Below the pieces are notes generated by a model, which worked only from the letters and a program-made list of their open reading frames with translations, made no database searches and was not told the origin of the DNA. This document shows, in pieces, positions 12,338 to 23,235 of a DNA stretch of 64,000 bases. Numbering within the stretch: the stretch's first letter is position 1; each line of letters opens with the position of its first letter. The stretch covers positions 558,001 through 622,000 of the forward strand of contig JAZGTN010000148.1 in the NCBI GenBank assembly GCA_037783415.1, read 5' to 3'. The position numbers and the translations under genes were made by a program. This stretch comes from Leptasterias polaris. Lineage: Eukaryota; Echinodermata; Asteroidea; Forcipulatida; Asteriidae.

Positions 12338-14791
12338 ATGGTAGAGATGTTGCAGCAGCAGTGTTTGCCTTAGCAACATGTTATCCTCTTGGGATGGTAG
12401 AGATGTTGTAGCAGCAGTGTTTGCCTTAGCAACATGTTAGCCTCTCGCAATGGTAGAGATGTTCTAGCAGCAGTGTTTGCCATAGCAACATGTTATCCTC
12501 TCAGGATGGTAGACATGTTGTAGCAGCAGTGATTGCCATAGCAACATGTTATCCTCTCGGGATGGTAGACATGTTCTAGCAGCAGTGTTTGCAATAGCGC
12601 CATGTTATCCTCTTTGGATCTTAGTCATGTTCTAGCAGCAGGGTTTGCCCTAGCGCCATGTTATCCTCTCGGGATGGTAGACATGTTCTAGCAGCAGCGT
12701 TTGCCCTAGTGCCATGTTGTCCTCTCGCAATGGAAGACATGTTCTAGCAGCAGTGTTTGCCCTAGTGCCATGTTGTCCTCTCGCAATGGAAGACATGTTC
12801 TAGCAGCAGGGTTTGACATAGCGCCATGTTATCTTCCTGAAATGGTAGACATGTTCTAGCAGCAGTGTTTGCAATAGCGCCATGTTATCCTCTCGGGACG
12901 GTAGACATGTTCCAACAGCAGGGTTTGCCCTAGCCATGTTATCCTCTCGCAATGGTAGACATCATGTAGCGGCAGTATTTGCCCTAGCGCCATCTTATCC
13001 TCTCAGGATGGTAGACATGTTTAAGCAGTGTTTGCCCTAGCGCCATGTTGTCCTCTCGCAATGGAAGATATGTTCTAGCAGCAGGTTTTCCATAGCGCCA
13101 TGTTGTCCTCTCAGGATTGTAGACATGTTCTAGAAGCAGTGTTTGCCCTAGCAACATGTTATCTTCTCGAGATGGTAGACATGTTCTAGCAGCAGTGTTT
13201 GCAATAGCGACATGTTATCCTCTCGGGACGGTAGACATGTTCTAGCAGCAGTGTTTGCAATAGCGACATGTTATCCTGTTTGGATCTTAGTCATGTTCTA
13301 GCAGCAGTGTTTGCCAAAGCGCCATGTTAGCCTCTCGCAATGGTAGAGATGTTGTAGCAGCAGAGTTTGCCTTAGCAACATGTTATCCTCTCGGGATGGT
13401 AGAGATGTTGTAGCAGCAGTGTTTGCCTTAGCAACATGTTATCCTCTCGGGGATGGTAGAGATGTTGTAGCAGCAGTGTTTGCCTTAGCAACATGTTAGC
13501 CTCTCGCAATGGTAGAGATGTTCTAGCAGCAGTGTTTGCCATAGCAACATGTTATCCTCTCGGGGATGGTAGACATGTTGTAGCAGCAGTGATTGCCATA
13601 GCAACATGTTATCCTCTCGGGATGGTAGACATGTTCTAGCAGCAGTGTTTGCAATAGCGCCATGTTATCCTCTTTGGATCTTAGACATGTTCTAGCAGCA
13701 GTGTTTGCCACAGCAACATGTTATCCTCTCGCAATGGTAGAGATGTTGTAGCAGTAGTGATTGCCATAGCAACATGTTATCCTCTCGCAATGGTATACAT
13801 GTTCTAGCAGCAGTGTTTGCCCTAGCGCCATGTTATCCTCTCGTAATGGTAGACATGTTCTAGCAGCAGTGTTTGCCATAGCACCATGTTATTCTCTCGA
13901 GATGGTAGACATGTTCTAGCAGCAGTGTTTGCTATAGCTCCATGTTATCCTCTCGGGATGGTAGACATGTTCTAGCAGCAGGGTTTGCCATGTCTCTGTG
14001 TTATCCTCTCGGGATGGTAGAGATGTTGTAGCAGCAGTGATTGCCATAGCAACATGTTATCCTCTTGGGATGGTAGACATGTTCTAGCAGCAGTGTTTGC
14101 TCTAGCCATGTTTTCCTCTGGGGATGGTAGACATGTTTTAGCAGCAGTGTTTGCTATAGCGCCATGTTATCCTCTCGCAATGGTATACATATTCTAGCAG
14201 CAGTGTTTGCCCTAGCGCCTTGTTATCCTTTCGGGATGGTAGACATGTTCTAGTAGCAGTGTTTGCTATAGCTCCATATTATCCTCTCGGGATGGTAGAC
14301 ATGTTCTAGCACTAGTGTTTGCTCTAGCGCCATGTTATCCTCTCGGGATGGTAGACATGTTCTAGCAGCAGTGTTTGCCCTAGCCATGTTTTCCTCTGGG
14401 GATGGTAGACATGTTTTAGCAGCAGTGTTTGCTACAGCGCCATGTTATCCTCTCGCAATGGTATACATATTCTAGCAGCAGTGTTTGCCCTAGCGCCTTG
14501 TTATCCTTTCGGGATGGTAGACATGTTCTAGTAGCAGTGTTTGCTATAGCTCCATATTATTCTCTCGGGATGGTAGACATGTTCTAGCAGCAGGGTTTGC
14601 CATGGCTCTGTGTTATCCTCTCGGGATGGTAGAGATGTTGTAGCAGCAGTGATTGCCATAGCAACATGTTATCCTCTTGGGATGGTAGACATGTTCTAGC
14701 AGCAGTGTTTGCCCTAGCCATGTTTTCCTCTGGGGATGGTAGACATGTTTTAGCAGCAGTGTTTGCTATAGCGCCATGTTATCCTCTCGCA

Positions 14792-15188
14792 GTAATAATA
14801 ATAATAATAATAATAGTGGCTTCTTATATAGCGCTCAGGTCCGTCACTCAGTGACGCTCATGGCGCTTCAACATTATTACCCAACATTATTACCCCTGGT
14901 CACTGGGCCATTTTTGTGTCATTCCTTTAACCATCTCAGCTCCCTGGGGAGATACAGCTGAGCTGCCAAATATGTAGCGCATCAAGCTAAATCAATCACA
15001 AGAACCATCTCTGCCCTCACAGGTACCCATTTACTCCTGGGTGATGAGAAGCAATTATAGTTAAGTGTCTTGCTCAGGGACACGAGCGTCACGACCGGGA
15101 CTCGAACCCACACTCTGCTGATCAGAAACACCAGAGCTTGGATCCGGTGCTCTTATCCGCTCGGCCACGACACGCTATATATATACAT
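14792..15188 (-). mobile_element. tRNA-Leu-derived SINE inserted in the minisatellite, reverse orientation
   Basis: Read on the minus strand, the element begins near 15175 with a tRNA-like head: gtggccgagcggataagagc (A box), an arm ccgga...tctgg, a long variable arm, and a B box gggttcgagtccc. The body follows, and the element ends at 14792 with gcgctatataagaagccac and an (ATT)n tail. The interrupted unit is known from uninterrupted neighbours near 14160 and 14440 (cctctcgcaatggtatacat), so the insertion point is between cctctcgca and atggtatac. An extra tatatatatacat lies at the head side. No clear target-site duplication is visible. Confidence 0.85.
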
Positions 15189-17398
15189 ATGGTATACATA
15201 TTCTAGCAGCAGTGTTTGCCCTAGCGCCATGTTATCCTTTCGGGATTGTAGACATGTTCTAGTAGCAGTGTTTGCTATAGCTCCATATTATCCTCTCGTT
15301 ATGGTAGACATGTTCTAGCAGCAGGGTTTGCCATGGCTCTGTGTTATCCTCTCGGGATGGTAGAGATGTAGCAGCAATGATTGCCATAGCAACATGTTAT
15401 CCTCTCGGGATGCTAGACATGTTCTAGCAGCAGTGTTTGCCATAGCGCCATGTTATCCTCTCGGGATGGTAGACATGTTCTAGTAGCAGTGTTTGCTATA
15501 GCTCCATATTATCCTCTCGGGATGGTAGACATGTTCTAGCAGCAGTGTTTGCCACAGCAACATGTTATCCTCTCGCAATGGTAGAGATGTTGTAGCAGCA
15601 GTGATTGCCATAGCAACATGTTATCCTCTCGCAATGGTAGAGATGTTGTAGCAGCAGTGTTTGACATAGCGCCATGTTGTCCTCTCAGGATTGTAGATAT
15701 GTTCTAGAAGCAGTGTTTGCCCTAGCAACATGTTATCCTCTCGCAATGGTAGAGATGTTGTAGCAGCAGTGATTGCCATAGCAACATGTTATCCTCTCGC
15801 AATGGTATACATGTTCTAGCAGCAGTGTTTGCCCTAGCGCCATGTTATCCTCTCGCAATGGTAGACATGTTCTAGCAGCAGTGTTTGCCATAGCACCATG
15901 TTATTCTCTCGAGATGGTAGACATGTTCTAGCAGCAGTGTTTGCTATAGCTCCATGTTATCCTCTCGAGATGGTAGACATGTTCTAGCAGCAGGGTTTGC
16001 CATGGCTCTGTGTTATCCTCTCTGGATGGTAGAGATGTTGTAGCAGCAGTGATTGCCATCAACATGTTATCCTCTTGGGATGGTAGACATGTTCTAGCAG
16101 CAGTGTTTGCCCTAGCCATGTTTTCCTCTGGGGTTGGGGATGGTAGACATGTTCTAGTAGCAGTGTTTGCTATAGCTCCATATTATCCTCTCGGGATGGT
16201 AGACATGTTCTAGCAGCAGGGTTTACCATGGCTCTGTGTTATCCTCTCGGGATGGTAGAGATGTTGTAGCAGCAGTGATTGCCATAGCAACATGTTATCC
16301 TCTCGGGATGCTAGACATGTTCTAGCAGCAGTGTTTGCCATAGCGCCATGTTATCCTCTCGGGATGGTAGACATGTTCTAGTAGCAGTGTTTGCTATAGC
16401 TCCATATTATCCTCTCGGGATGGTAGACATGTTCTAGCAGCAGTGTTTGCCCTAGCGCCATGTTATCCTCTCGAGATGGTAGACATGTTCTAGCAGCAGT
16501 GTTTGCCCTAGCACCATGTTATCCTCTCGAGATGGTAGACATGTTCTAGCAGCAGTGTTTGCCATAGCACCATGTTATCCTCTCGAGATGGTAGACTTGT
16601 TCTAGCAGCAGTGTTTGCCATAGCACCATGTTATCCTCTCGAGATGGTAGACATGTTATCCTCTCGGGATGCTAGACATGTTCTAGCAGTAGTGTTTGCC
16701 ATAGCGCCATGTTATCCTCTCGGGATGGTAGACATGTTCTAGTAGCAGTGTTTGCTATAGCTCCATGTTATCCTCTCGGGATGGTAGACATGTTCTAGCA
16801 GCAGTGTTTGCCCTAGCGCCATGTTATCCTCTCGAGATGGTAGACATGTTCTAGCAGCAGTGTTTGCCCTAGCACCATGTTATCCTCTCGAGATGGTAGA
16901 CATGTTCTAGCAGCAGTGTTTGCCATAGCACCATGTTATCCTCTCGAGATGGTAGACATGTTATCCTCTCGGGATGCTAGACATGTTCTAGCAGTAGTGT
17001 TTGCCATAGCGCCATGTTATCCTCTCGGGATGGTAGACATGTTCTAGTAGCAGTGTTTGCTATAGCTCCATGTTATCCTCTCGGGATGGTAGACATGTTC
17101 TAGCAGCAGGGTTTGCCATAGCGCCATGTTATCTTCTCACAATGGAAGACCTGTTCTAGCAGCAGTGTTTGCCCTAGCGCCATGTTATCCTCTCGGGATG
17201 GTAGAGATGTTGTAGCAGCAGGGTTTGCCGTAGCCCCATGTTGTCCTCTCAGGATGGTAGACATGTTCTAGCGGCAGTGTTTGCCCTAGATCCATGTTAT
17301 ATTCTCAGGATGGTAGACATGTTCTTGCAGCAGTGTTTTTCCTAGCTCCATGTTATATTCTCAGGATGGTTGAGATGTTCTAGCAGCAGTGTTTGCCA

Positions 17399-17910
17399 TT
17401 GGTTTTGAAAAGAACCAGGTAGGGAATATTGGTTCTGAAAAGAACTAGGCAACAGAGATCTTGGTTCTGAAAAGAACCATGCTTGAGTTATTAATTCTGA
17501 AAAGAACCAGGTGTGAAATATTGGTTCTGAAAAGAACCAGGTGTGAGATATTAGTTCTGGCAAGAATTTGGTGTGAGATTTTGGTTTTAAAAAGAGCCTG
17601 GCATGAGATATTGGTTCTGAAATGAGCTGGGCATGAGATATTGGTTCTGAAAAGAACCAGGCTTGGGATATTGGTTCTGAAAAGAACCAGGCGTGAGATA
17701 TTGGTTCTAAAAAGAACCAGTGTGAGATATTGGTTCTAAAAAGAACCAGGCGAGAGATATTGGTTCTGAAAAGAACTTGGTGTGAGATATTGGTTTTGAA
17801 AAGAGCCGAGCGTGAGATATTGGTTCTAAAAAGAACCAGATGTGAGATATTGGTTCTGAAAAGAACCAGGTAGGGAATATTGGCTTTGAAAAGAACCAGA
17901 CATGAGATAT
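17399..17910. repeat. 30-bp minisatellite with a hairpin in each unit
   Basis: About 17 units of the pattern ttggttctgaaaagaacc plus 12 bases such as aggcgtgagata. Each good unit contains ggttct-gaaa-agaacc, a 6-bp inverted repeat around a GAAA loop; as RNA this would be a stem capped by a GNRA tetraloop. Because 30 is a multiple of three, a minus-strand frame of 238 codons (17342-18058) runs through it with a ten-residue period. That frame changes phase where units have 29 or 28 bases, so I do not call it a gene. The array directly abuts the 56/62-bp minisatellite with no unique sequence between. Confidence 0.9.
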
Positions 17911-19065
17911 ATTGCCTCTTAATACCTAAAGCTTCCAATGTTACTTTCCTTTCACTAAAGACCATGTTACCTTTGTTTACAGAAATAGTAACCTTGTATT
18001 TTCTGATGCATTTCCTGACAGGCAAGATACTACACAGGCCATATGGGAAAATTTTCATTTTGTGTCATAATTTTCACATAAATTCAAGAGTTACAAAAGC
18101 AACAGCTGTACAGCTTTTGAGATGTCCCCCCTTTCTTCATATCAAAAGTTGAAAAAAATCAGACAGTGCAATCTCCATAAAACACAAGATTTATTGTATT
18201 CTTCCATTGATCTGTGTACAACTAATGCCTGCAGGAAGTCCATGCTCTGTGGCTCTTTTGTAAACATGTGATGTCACAGGTCACATGGTCTATAGATGAG
18301 CTTTGTACATTCCTCGTATTGGTTTGTTGGGTTTTCAAAATGTTTATGTTGTATATTGTCCATTGTCCTGTTTCTCATGTCAACCAAGACCTGGTTATTT
18401 ACATATAGGGGGTCATTCAGAATTACATTGGTGTTTCAAAGTGTGGGCTAGTGGGTAAAAAATAAATTATAGATCAAAATGTCATTTTCAATTTTAAAAG
18501 ATTTGTTATATGTTCGCAGGCATAGTGGAATTGGCATGTAGTGTGTTTGCCTTGTCCTTAGTGTGTGGGCTTATGGAAAGGCCTTTGTGGGGTCTTTTAG
18601 ACAATGGAACAAAGACCCCACAAAGTTTGTCTTTGTTCAACTTGGACCCCACAGAGAAATTCCTTTAAAAAGGGAATAATGGAATAATAGAACAATAATA
18701 GCAGGACCCACAAGAACGACTTGTCATATCAACTCCAAACTTGGTGTGTGGATTGGTCTTGAGATCCCCCTGTAGCCTATTCTTTTTGAACCCCCAATGT
18801 TAAATGTCAAGGTTGTTATGGCTTAAACAGAAGGAATGTTGTTCGAAGCTGTTAATCTCAGCAGGGCATTTGTGTTTGTCAACACACCATTCTTGTAAAC
18901 AAATCTATACTTGTGATGCAACCTCTCAAGTAAGCAGTCATATTTGGTTTGAATTGTTTGGTTGGTTTGTGGATTTTTTGTATATTCTTCTCCACAGACA
19001 ACAAACAAACATAATTTTCTTTGATTTAAACAATTGTTATGTGAGTGCTTTGGAGAACATATAAA
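17911..19065. other. unique non-coding sequence with one perfect hairpin
   Basis: No supportable exon or RNA gene. The only clear structure is the 15-bp perfect inverted repeat at 18583-18625, annotated separately. The flanking text repeats related words (accccacaaag, ggaccccacagag), which suggests a decayed inverted-repeat element, but I cannot set its limits. Confidence 0.4.
18583..18625. repeat. perfect 15-bp inverted repeat (hairpin)
   Basis: The left arm at 18583-18597 (ctttgtggggtcttt) is exactly complementary to the right arm at 18611-18625, with a 13-base spacer. The arms are GC-containing and perfect, which is unlikely by chance at this spacing. It may be the core of a small palindromic element or an RNA hairpin. 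It is not followed by a T run that would suggest a Pol III terminator. Confidence 0.75.
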
Positions 19066-19073
19066 CATTATTT

Positions 19074-19488
19074 ATGGCGTGGCGTAGCCAAGCGGTTAAG
19101 CACACTGGACTGAAGCTGTGGTGTTTCTGATCAGCAGAGTGGGGATTCAAGTCCCGTTCGTGACACTTATGTCCTCATGTAAGACACTTTACCATTATTG
19201 CTTTGTCCTTCGGATGGGACGTAAAGCTGTTGGTCCCGTGTGATATGTAATGCGCGTAAAAGAACTCACTTACACTTATTGCAAAGAGAAGGGGTTTGCC
19301 CTGGTGTTTCTGGCAGTGGCTGTTGAATTTGCAGCAGTCACCTTGTAAACCATTAGAAGTTGGTGCTACAGAAATGGTTCTCACATTTCAAAAATATAGC
19401 CCTGCTTATCCTGTTGAAAAGCAAATAATGAGCACTTAGATATGCCCCTAGGGGTGTGATAAAGCGCCATATAAGAACAAGATTAGCT
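19074..19488 (+). mobile_element. full-length tRNA-derived SINE
   Basis: The head has A-box tagccaagcggttaagcac and B-box gattcaagtcccg, separated by a long variable-arm-like stretch (tgtttctgatcagcagag) as in Leu or Ser tRNAs. The body contains gacactttaccattattgc, ttcggatgggac and the gtaatgcgcgtaaaagaac phrase shared with the copy at 26128. The tail ends gtgataaagcgccatataag. The 8-bp cattattt occurs just before (19066-19073) and just after (19489-19496), a plausible target-site duplication. Its tail subtype differs from the gcgctatataagaagccac tail of the copies at 14792 and 26128. Confidence 0.8.
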
Positions 19489-19496
19489 CATTATTT

Positions 19497-20719
19497 CTCT
19501 ATAGAAGTCCTAACAACACATTTCGCTCTAAATATATTTCGTTATTTATTTGGTAGCTACTTGCAACAGATGTACAATGTTTAAATCAACCAATAATTGA
19601 AAGTAGTAGTGAGTGAATTACCAACAAAGAAAGTGTCGAAGATCTCTTACTAAAAGACTGTTCTAGGTCATGCATGAAGGCTGTGTAGCCCTTGTTGTTT
19701 ACCCATGTTCCATACTTATGCTGGTGTCATTTTCTGATTGTTTCACAAGGTGCTCTTACTTGGATACTATTTACCTCGTTTCTAGATTGTGAATTTATGA
19801 TCCAAGACCAACAGAAACGTTTACATAGGGAGCTCCCAGTAATAGCACTTTAATTCCAGTTGCAGCTTTCAGTACATTTTGCAAAGGGTATACTAACTTG
19901 CCATATGTTATTGCTAGCAGATGGGTGACAAAACAATGCAGTTAGCTTTGTGACTTTGTGCAAAATTTTGTTGTGGTTTGCAGTATTTGCTTAATGCTAA
20001 CAAGCTTTATGAGGTTTTGCCGGGGCACAAGTTTCTCAAACAAGTTGTTCTCTGCTCAAGAAGTGGTCCTCAGCCATGTTTCTATCTCCTATCACTACTT
20101 CAGATAAATTAGGCTAAAATAAAAGCCTGATAACTTCCCATCAACTTTTACTCGCAAATGAGCGGTGCACCAATACAAATACATTATGAATGCATACAAT
20201 CATTTTTTATGAAATAAATACTATATGCTTTTTATCATAATTTCTAATTTGTGTAAGAATTTGCATATCAGTGAACAGTTTTATGAAATAGAACTCACAT
20301 TAGAAGTACAAATATCAATCAGTAAGATGTTGGCATAAGAATGTTGGTAGGCTCATGGCTTCATCATGGTCAGTAGAGGGTTGTTAGTCATATTCAAAAC
20401 AGAATGTTAATTTTTCAGTTCTTTGATGATACCAATCTACTCCATTGAAGTAGTTAGTGAAAAGGGTTTAAATTGATTGATGCAAAGGATACCATTTATT
20501 CTAGTAAACACTCTGAGATCAATATATCCAAAGCAAGTGGCCGTATCAGCAGTGAATTCTTTTCCTGCATTCTTAATGTGTTACCTTATCATGATACAGA
20601 AAGAACAGCTTTTACCCCAGTACTAAAACCGTCACTCAGCTCAAATGTAAAAAATACCATTTTAACATGTGGTCTTGTCAATGGAAAACAAAAAGTTGTT
20701 TTTATTTGATTCCCTTTAG
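19497..20719. other. intronic or intergenic sequence, nothing recognised
   Basis: A+T-rich sequence without clear repeats or elements. The open frame at 20473-20709 has no coding-like composition and ends just before a good splice acceptor, so it is treated as chance. The last 30 bases before 20720 are pyrimidine-rich, as expected upstream of an acceptor. Confidence 0.4.
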
Positions 20720-20789
20720 TGGTTTATTGAGCTGAAAGATATCAAAGAGTACAAGACAAAGAAAGATATCTTCATGTTGGCTGAATACG
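20720..20789 (+). CDS. penultimate coding exon of an unidentified gene
   Basis: A 70-bp exon is bounded by a pyrimidine-rich acceptor (tttgattccctttag) and a consensus donor (ggtaagta). It is open in one frame for 23 codons plus one base. The residues are charged and helix-like, beginning WFIELKDIKEYK and ending MLAEY, with the remaining G completing an Asp codon with the next exon. Joining to 27352 keeps the frame into an open terminal exon that ends in a stop, which supports both calls. I do not recognise the protein family. Earlier exons are not visible in the window; they may lie left of position 1 or be too short to see, in which case the 12-kb minisatellite would sit in an intron. Confidence 0.5.
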
Positions 20790-21761
20790 GTAAGTAATTA
20801 TTATAAGGTTATTAATCTGTGGCATTATATAAGTCATATTTACTTCATTAATTAATGCATTTACGGGTCCTCACAAGAAATAACGAATGAGTTTCTGTCA
20901 AGATTTTTATTTGTTTTCTTATTATTCTTCTTTCTTTCCCCCAAACCCCATTGACTTAACATGTGACTTTTCTAACCGGCAAAATGTCAATTTTAGCCGG
21001 AACAGCTCTGTGATTGTTAGTTACAATAACTATCTCTAGTTGTTATTGTCATTGCTCATGCAATCACAATGAAATTTCATCATACATGTACATGTAACTC
21101 TGCCCCTACAGCGTACTTCTAATGCATTTCTGTAAGCTTTGTTAGAGCTTCATGTGTGAAAGCAACCTCCTTGTGGACTGACTGTTAACGTATAATCCTC
21201 TATTCTGAGAGTGGCTTTATTAGATGTAATTTTTATTTTTTATTTGTAGAGTTCTTGTTGTTCTTGTAGAGTTATTCATAGAATTTAAGTTAACTGTAAA
21301 GAAACCTTGTGTAAAGAATGTAGGCCCATAATGGATTGTCAAAGATTCCCTGGGACCGACTGCTGCTCAGGGGAATGTCACAGGGATATGGTATCATTGC
21401 CTATAGGAATTGTCCCATCTGGATCAAGGCGATAGCTCTGGAGTGTATATAAAGGAAACAAACGTGCACAAACAATTTCAACCATCTGTCTACCCTTATT
21501 GTGGGGGTAACAAATTTGTACATCAAAGTCTACTTCGCTCATACATGTACATATATCCTAGACTGGTTAGGTATAATCGTTTGCCACTAGCGCCCTCCTG
21601 AGGCGGCCCCATATAGGCCGTGCATGCGTGCCCCGTGAACGTCCTCTTTTCTCTTAGCGTTGGTAGCGGTAAGACGTGTTTATATTGGGCTCTCCATTTT
21701 TACACTGAACTTACCTGTGTTTTCGCAAGAGAGTTATAAAGAATAAAGAACAAGCTTTATT

Positions 21762-22830
21762 GTGATTGTAGAAGTTGTGTTCTTGAGTAGTTTGAGTATT
21801 TTGATAAGAGAAGCAGGTCCCCCCCCCCCCCCGGCCATCGTTGGTGGGACAGCCAAACGCAAGGGTAGTTCCGGCAAGAGTCGCAAGGCGGACTCCGCTG
21901 CCGGGACCAAGCCCAAGAAGGGGAGCGGTAGTAAAAAGCCAGGGTCCAGGATTATTACCAGTTCCCGCCGGCGGATAATGAAAAAAAAAATTGCGGTTCC
22001 TACTGTCCTCGATGCGGCAAAAGACAAGCTTGCCGCCGATGCGGGCGCCACAACGGGGAAGTGCATCTTCTCGGACAAGGTTCGGGAGATGTTCGAGGAG
22101 ACGTTGAGGAAATCCGACACCGCCTCCCGCTTCAGTATGAGCTCCACCTCTTTCCTTCTACTCCTTTCGGAGTATTTGGTCTCGGGGGGGTTGGACGATG
22201 ACAGAGCGGTCCCAGCCGACATGCTGCAAGCCGCCTTCCACCGCTTGGATCAGGGGTTGCGTGTGGTCTTTGACCAGTTCGCACGCATCTCCGCTCTGAT
22301 GACCTCGACCCGCCGCGGGAATGTGCTGGACACATTGTTCCTGCCCTCTCCTGCGGCGCGCAAGCGTTTTGAGGATCTTCCACCTGCCGGCATGGATCTC
22401 TTTGCAGGCCAGTTCGAGGAGTTGATGCGAGCCGAGGCCAAGTGGTTGAAAACGACCGAGAAAATTAATCTCAAGAAGCCTTCAACAGCAAAGCCCCCTT
22501 CTCAGCCTAAGAAGACGACGTTTACCATCGATGCCTCGGCACAGACCGGTGAAGGCAAACAGAGGGAGTCTTCGTGGGCGTGCCGACAACCCGTCAGGTG
22601 TGGGCCCGCCCAGCCCCAAGCATTCTCCGGCCAGCAACGACAGCAGGCCGGCCATGGTTTCTGCGCGCCTGCTATCCCGGGGGTTGGCGCAAGTGACTCC
22701 GCAGACTGGTGGTGGCCTCCCACCCTAGGACCCGTGGGGGGCCGTCTGCAAGACTTCATTGGGTCCTGGACTCACGTCACGTCCGACCGGTGGGTGCTCG
22801 AGACTAATCGCGGCTATGCAATTGAGTTCA
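21762..22830 (+). pseudogene. DIRS gag-like region plus the N-terminal edge of RT
   Basis: This open frame starts in a run of 14 C (21819-21832) and encodes a Lys/Arg-rich, low-complexity N-terminus (about residues 25-75, with GSGSKKPGSR). A helical region follows, including FSDKVREMFEETLRKSD, MLQAAFHRLDQGLR and FEELMRAEAKWLK, typical in layout of DIRS gag proteins, which are poorly conserved. Near its end it carries GGRLQDFIGSWTHVTSDRWV, which matches the usual start of DIRS reverse transcriptases, so gag and RT are now fused in one frame. After about 22830 the RT continues in another frame. The true start codon cannot be set; the first Met shown lies before the C run and is doubtful. Confidence 0.7.
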
Positions 22831-22831
22831 C

Positions 22832-23200
22832 GAGATCTCCTCCCTCCTCGAAAAGGGCGCAATACGGGTTCTTCCCGCTCAGCGGATGCAGTCGGGATTC
22901 ATGTCGACCTTCTTCTTGGTCCCCAAGAAGGACTCTGACGTGTGGCGTCCAATACTCAACCTCAAGCCGTTGAACAAATTCATCCGCCCTAAACGCTTCC
23001 GGATGGAGACACTCAAGACCATTCTAGAGTCCCTCCAACCGGGAGCATGGGCGGCCAGCCTCGATCTGAAGGACGCTTACCTGCATGTCCCTGTCAGACG
23101 GGAGCACTGGGAGTTTCTGCGTTTCCAATACGACGGGACGCGCTACGAATTCACAGTGCTCCCCTTCGGCCTCTCGACCTCCCCTCCACCCTCTCGACCT
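22832..23200 (+). pseudogene. DIRS reverse transcriptase, fingers and palm fragment
   Basis: Frame 2 from 22832 reads EISSLLEKGAIRVLPAQ, then FFLVPKKDSDVWRPILNLKP, then SLDLKDAYLHVPV (palm motif A with its catalytic Asp) and VLPFGLSTSP (motif B region). These are diagnostic for the RT of DIRS and related elements. Motif C (the YXDD-type catalytic pair) should follow within about 60 residues but is absent: after LSTSP the sequence becomes a short duplicated CT-rich stretch (ctctcgacctcccctccacc twice, 23173-23213) and then RNase H. The enzyme cannot be active. The duplicated stretch may mark the deletion junction. Confidence 0.88.
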
Positions 23201-23235
23201 CCCCTCCACCCTCTACCCCCGCCAGGGCGGCGGGC

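Larger units (their letters stand above)
5206..17398. repeat. 56/62-bp minisatellite array
   Basis: Tandem units follow the pattern tagcagcagtgtttgcc ... catgttatcctctcg ... gatggtagacatgttc. The basic unit is 56 bp; a second form is 62 bp because six extra bases after gttcta create the palindrome ctacatgtag. After removing the two inserted elements (11635-12337 and 14792-15188), about 11 kb remains, close to 190 units. Units between about 5.2 and 8.9 kb are the most alike and show a 1062-bp higher-order repeat. Between 8.9 and 11.6 kb there is a 333-bp duplication. From 12.3 kb rightwards units are more varied (gatgttgtagcagcagtgattgcc types) with a 305-bp repeat near 16.65/16.96 kb. Open frames on the minus strand simply follow the repeat and are not genes. 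The array abuts a different minisatellite at 17399. Confidence 0.97.

Noticed and set aside
5206..17398. Numerous minus-strand open frames of 60-109 codons with repeats such as LLEHVYH and NTAARTCLP
   Set aside because: They are translations of the 56/62-bp satellite in successive frames, share the period of the DNA, and have no independent coding signal.
5206..17398. CRISPR-like array
   Set aside because: Units abut with no unique spacers, there are no cas genes, and the context is eukaryotic.
20473..20709. 78-codon frame just before the exon at 20720
   Set aside because: It ends inside the pyrimidine-rich acceptor region, is out of step with the exon and has ordinary intronic composition.
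21734..22222. 162-codon minus-strand frame over the DIRS gag region
   Set aside because: It is the antisense shadow of the GC-rich gag-like frame, which has the expected order with RT and recombinase.
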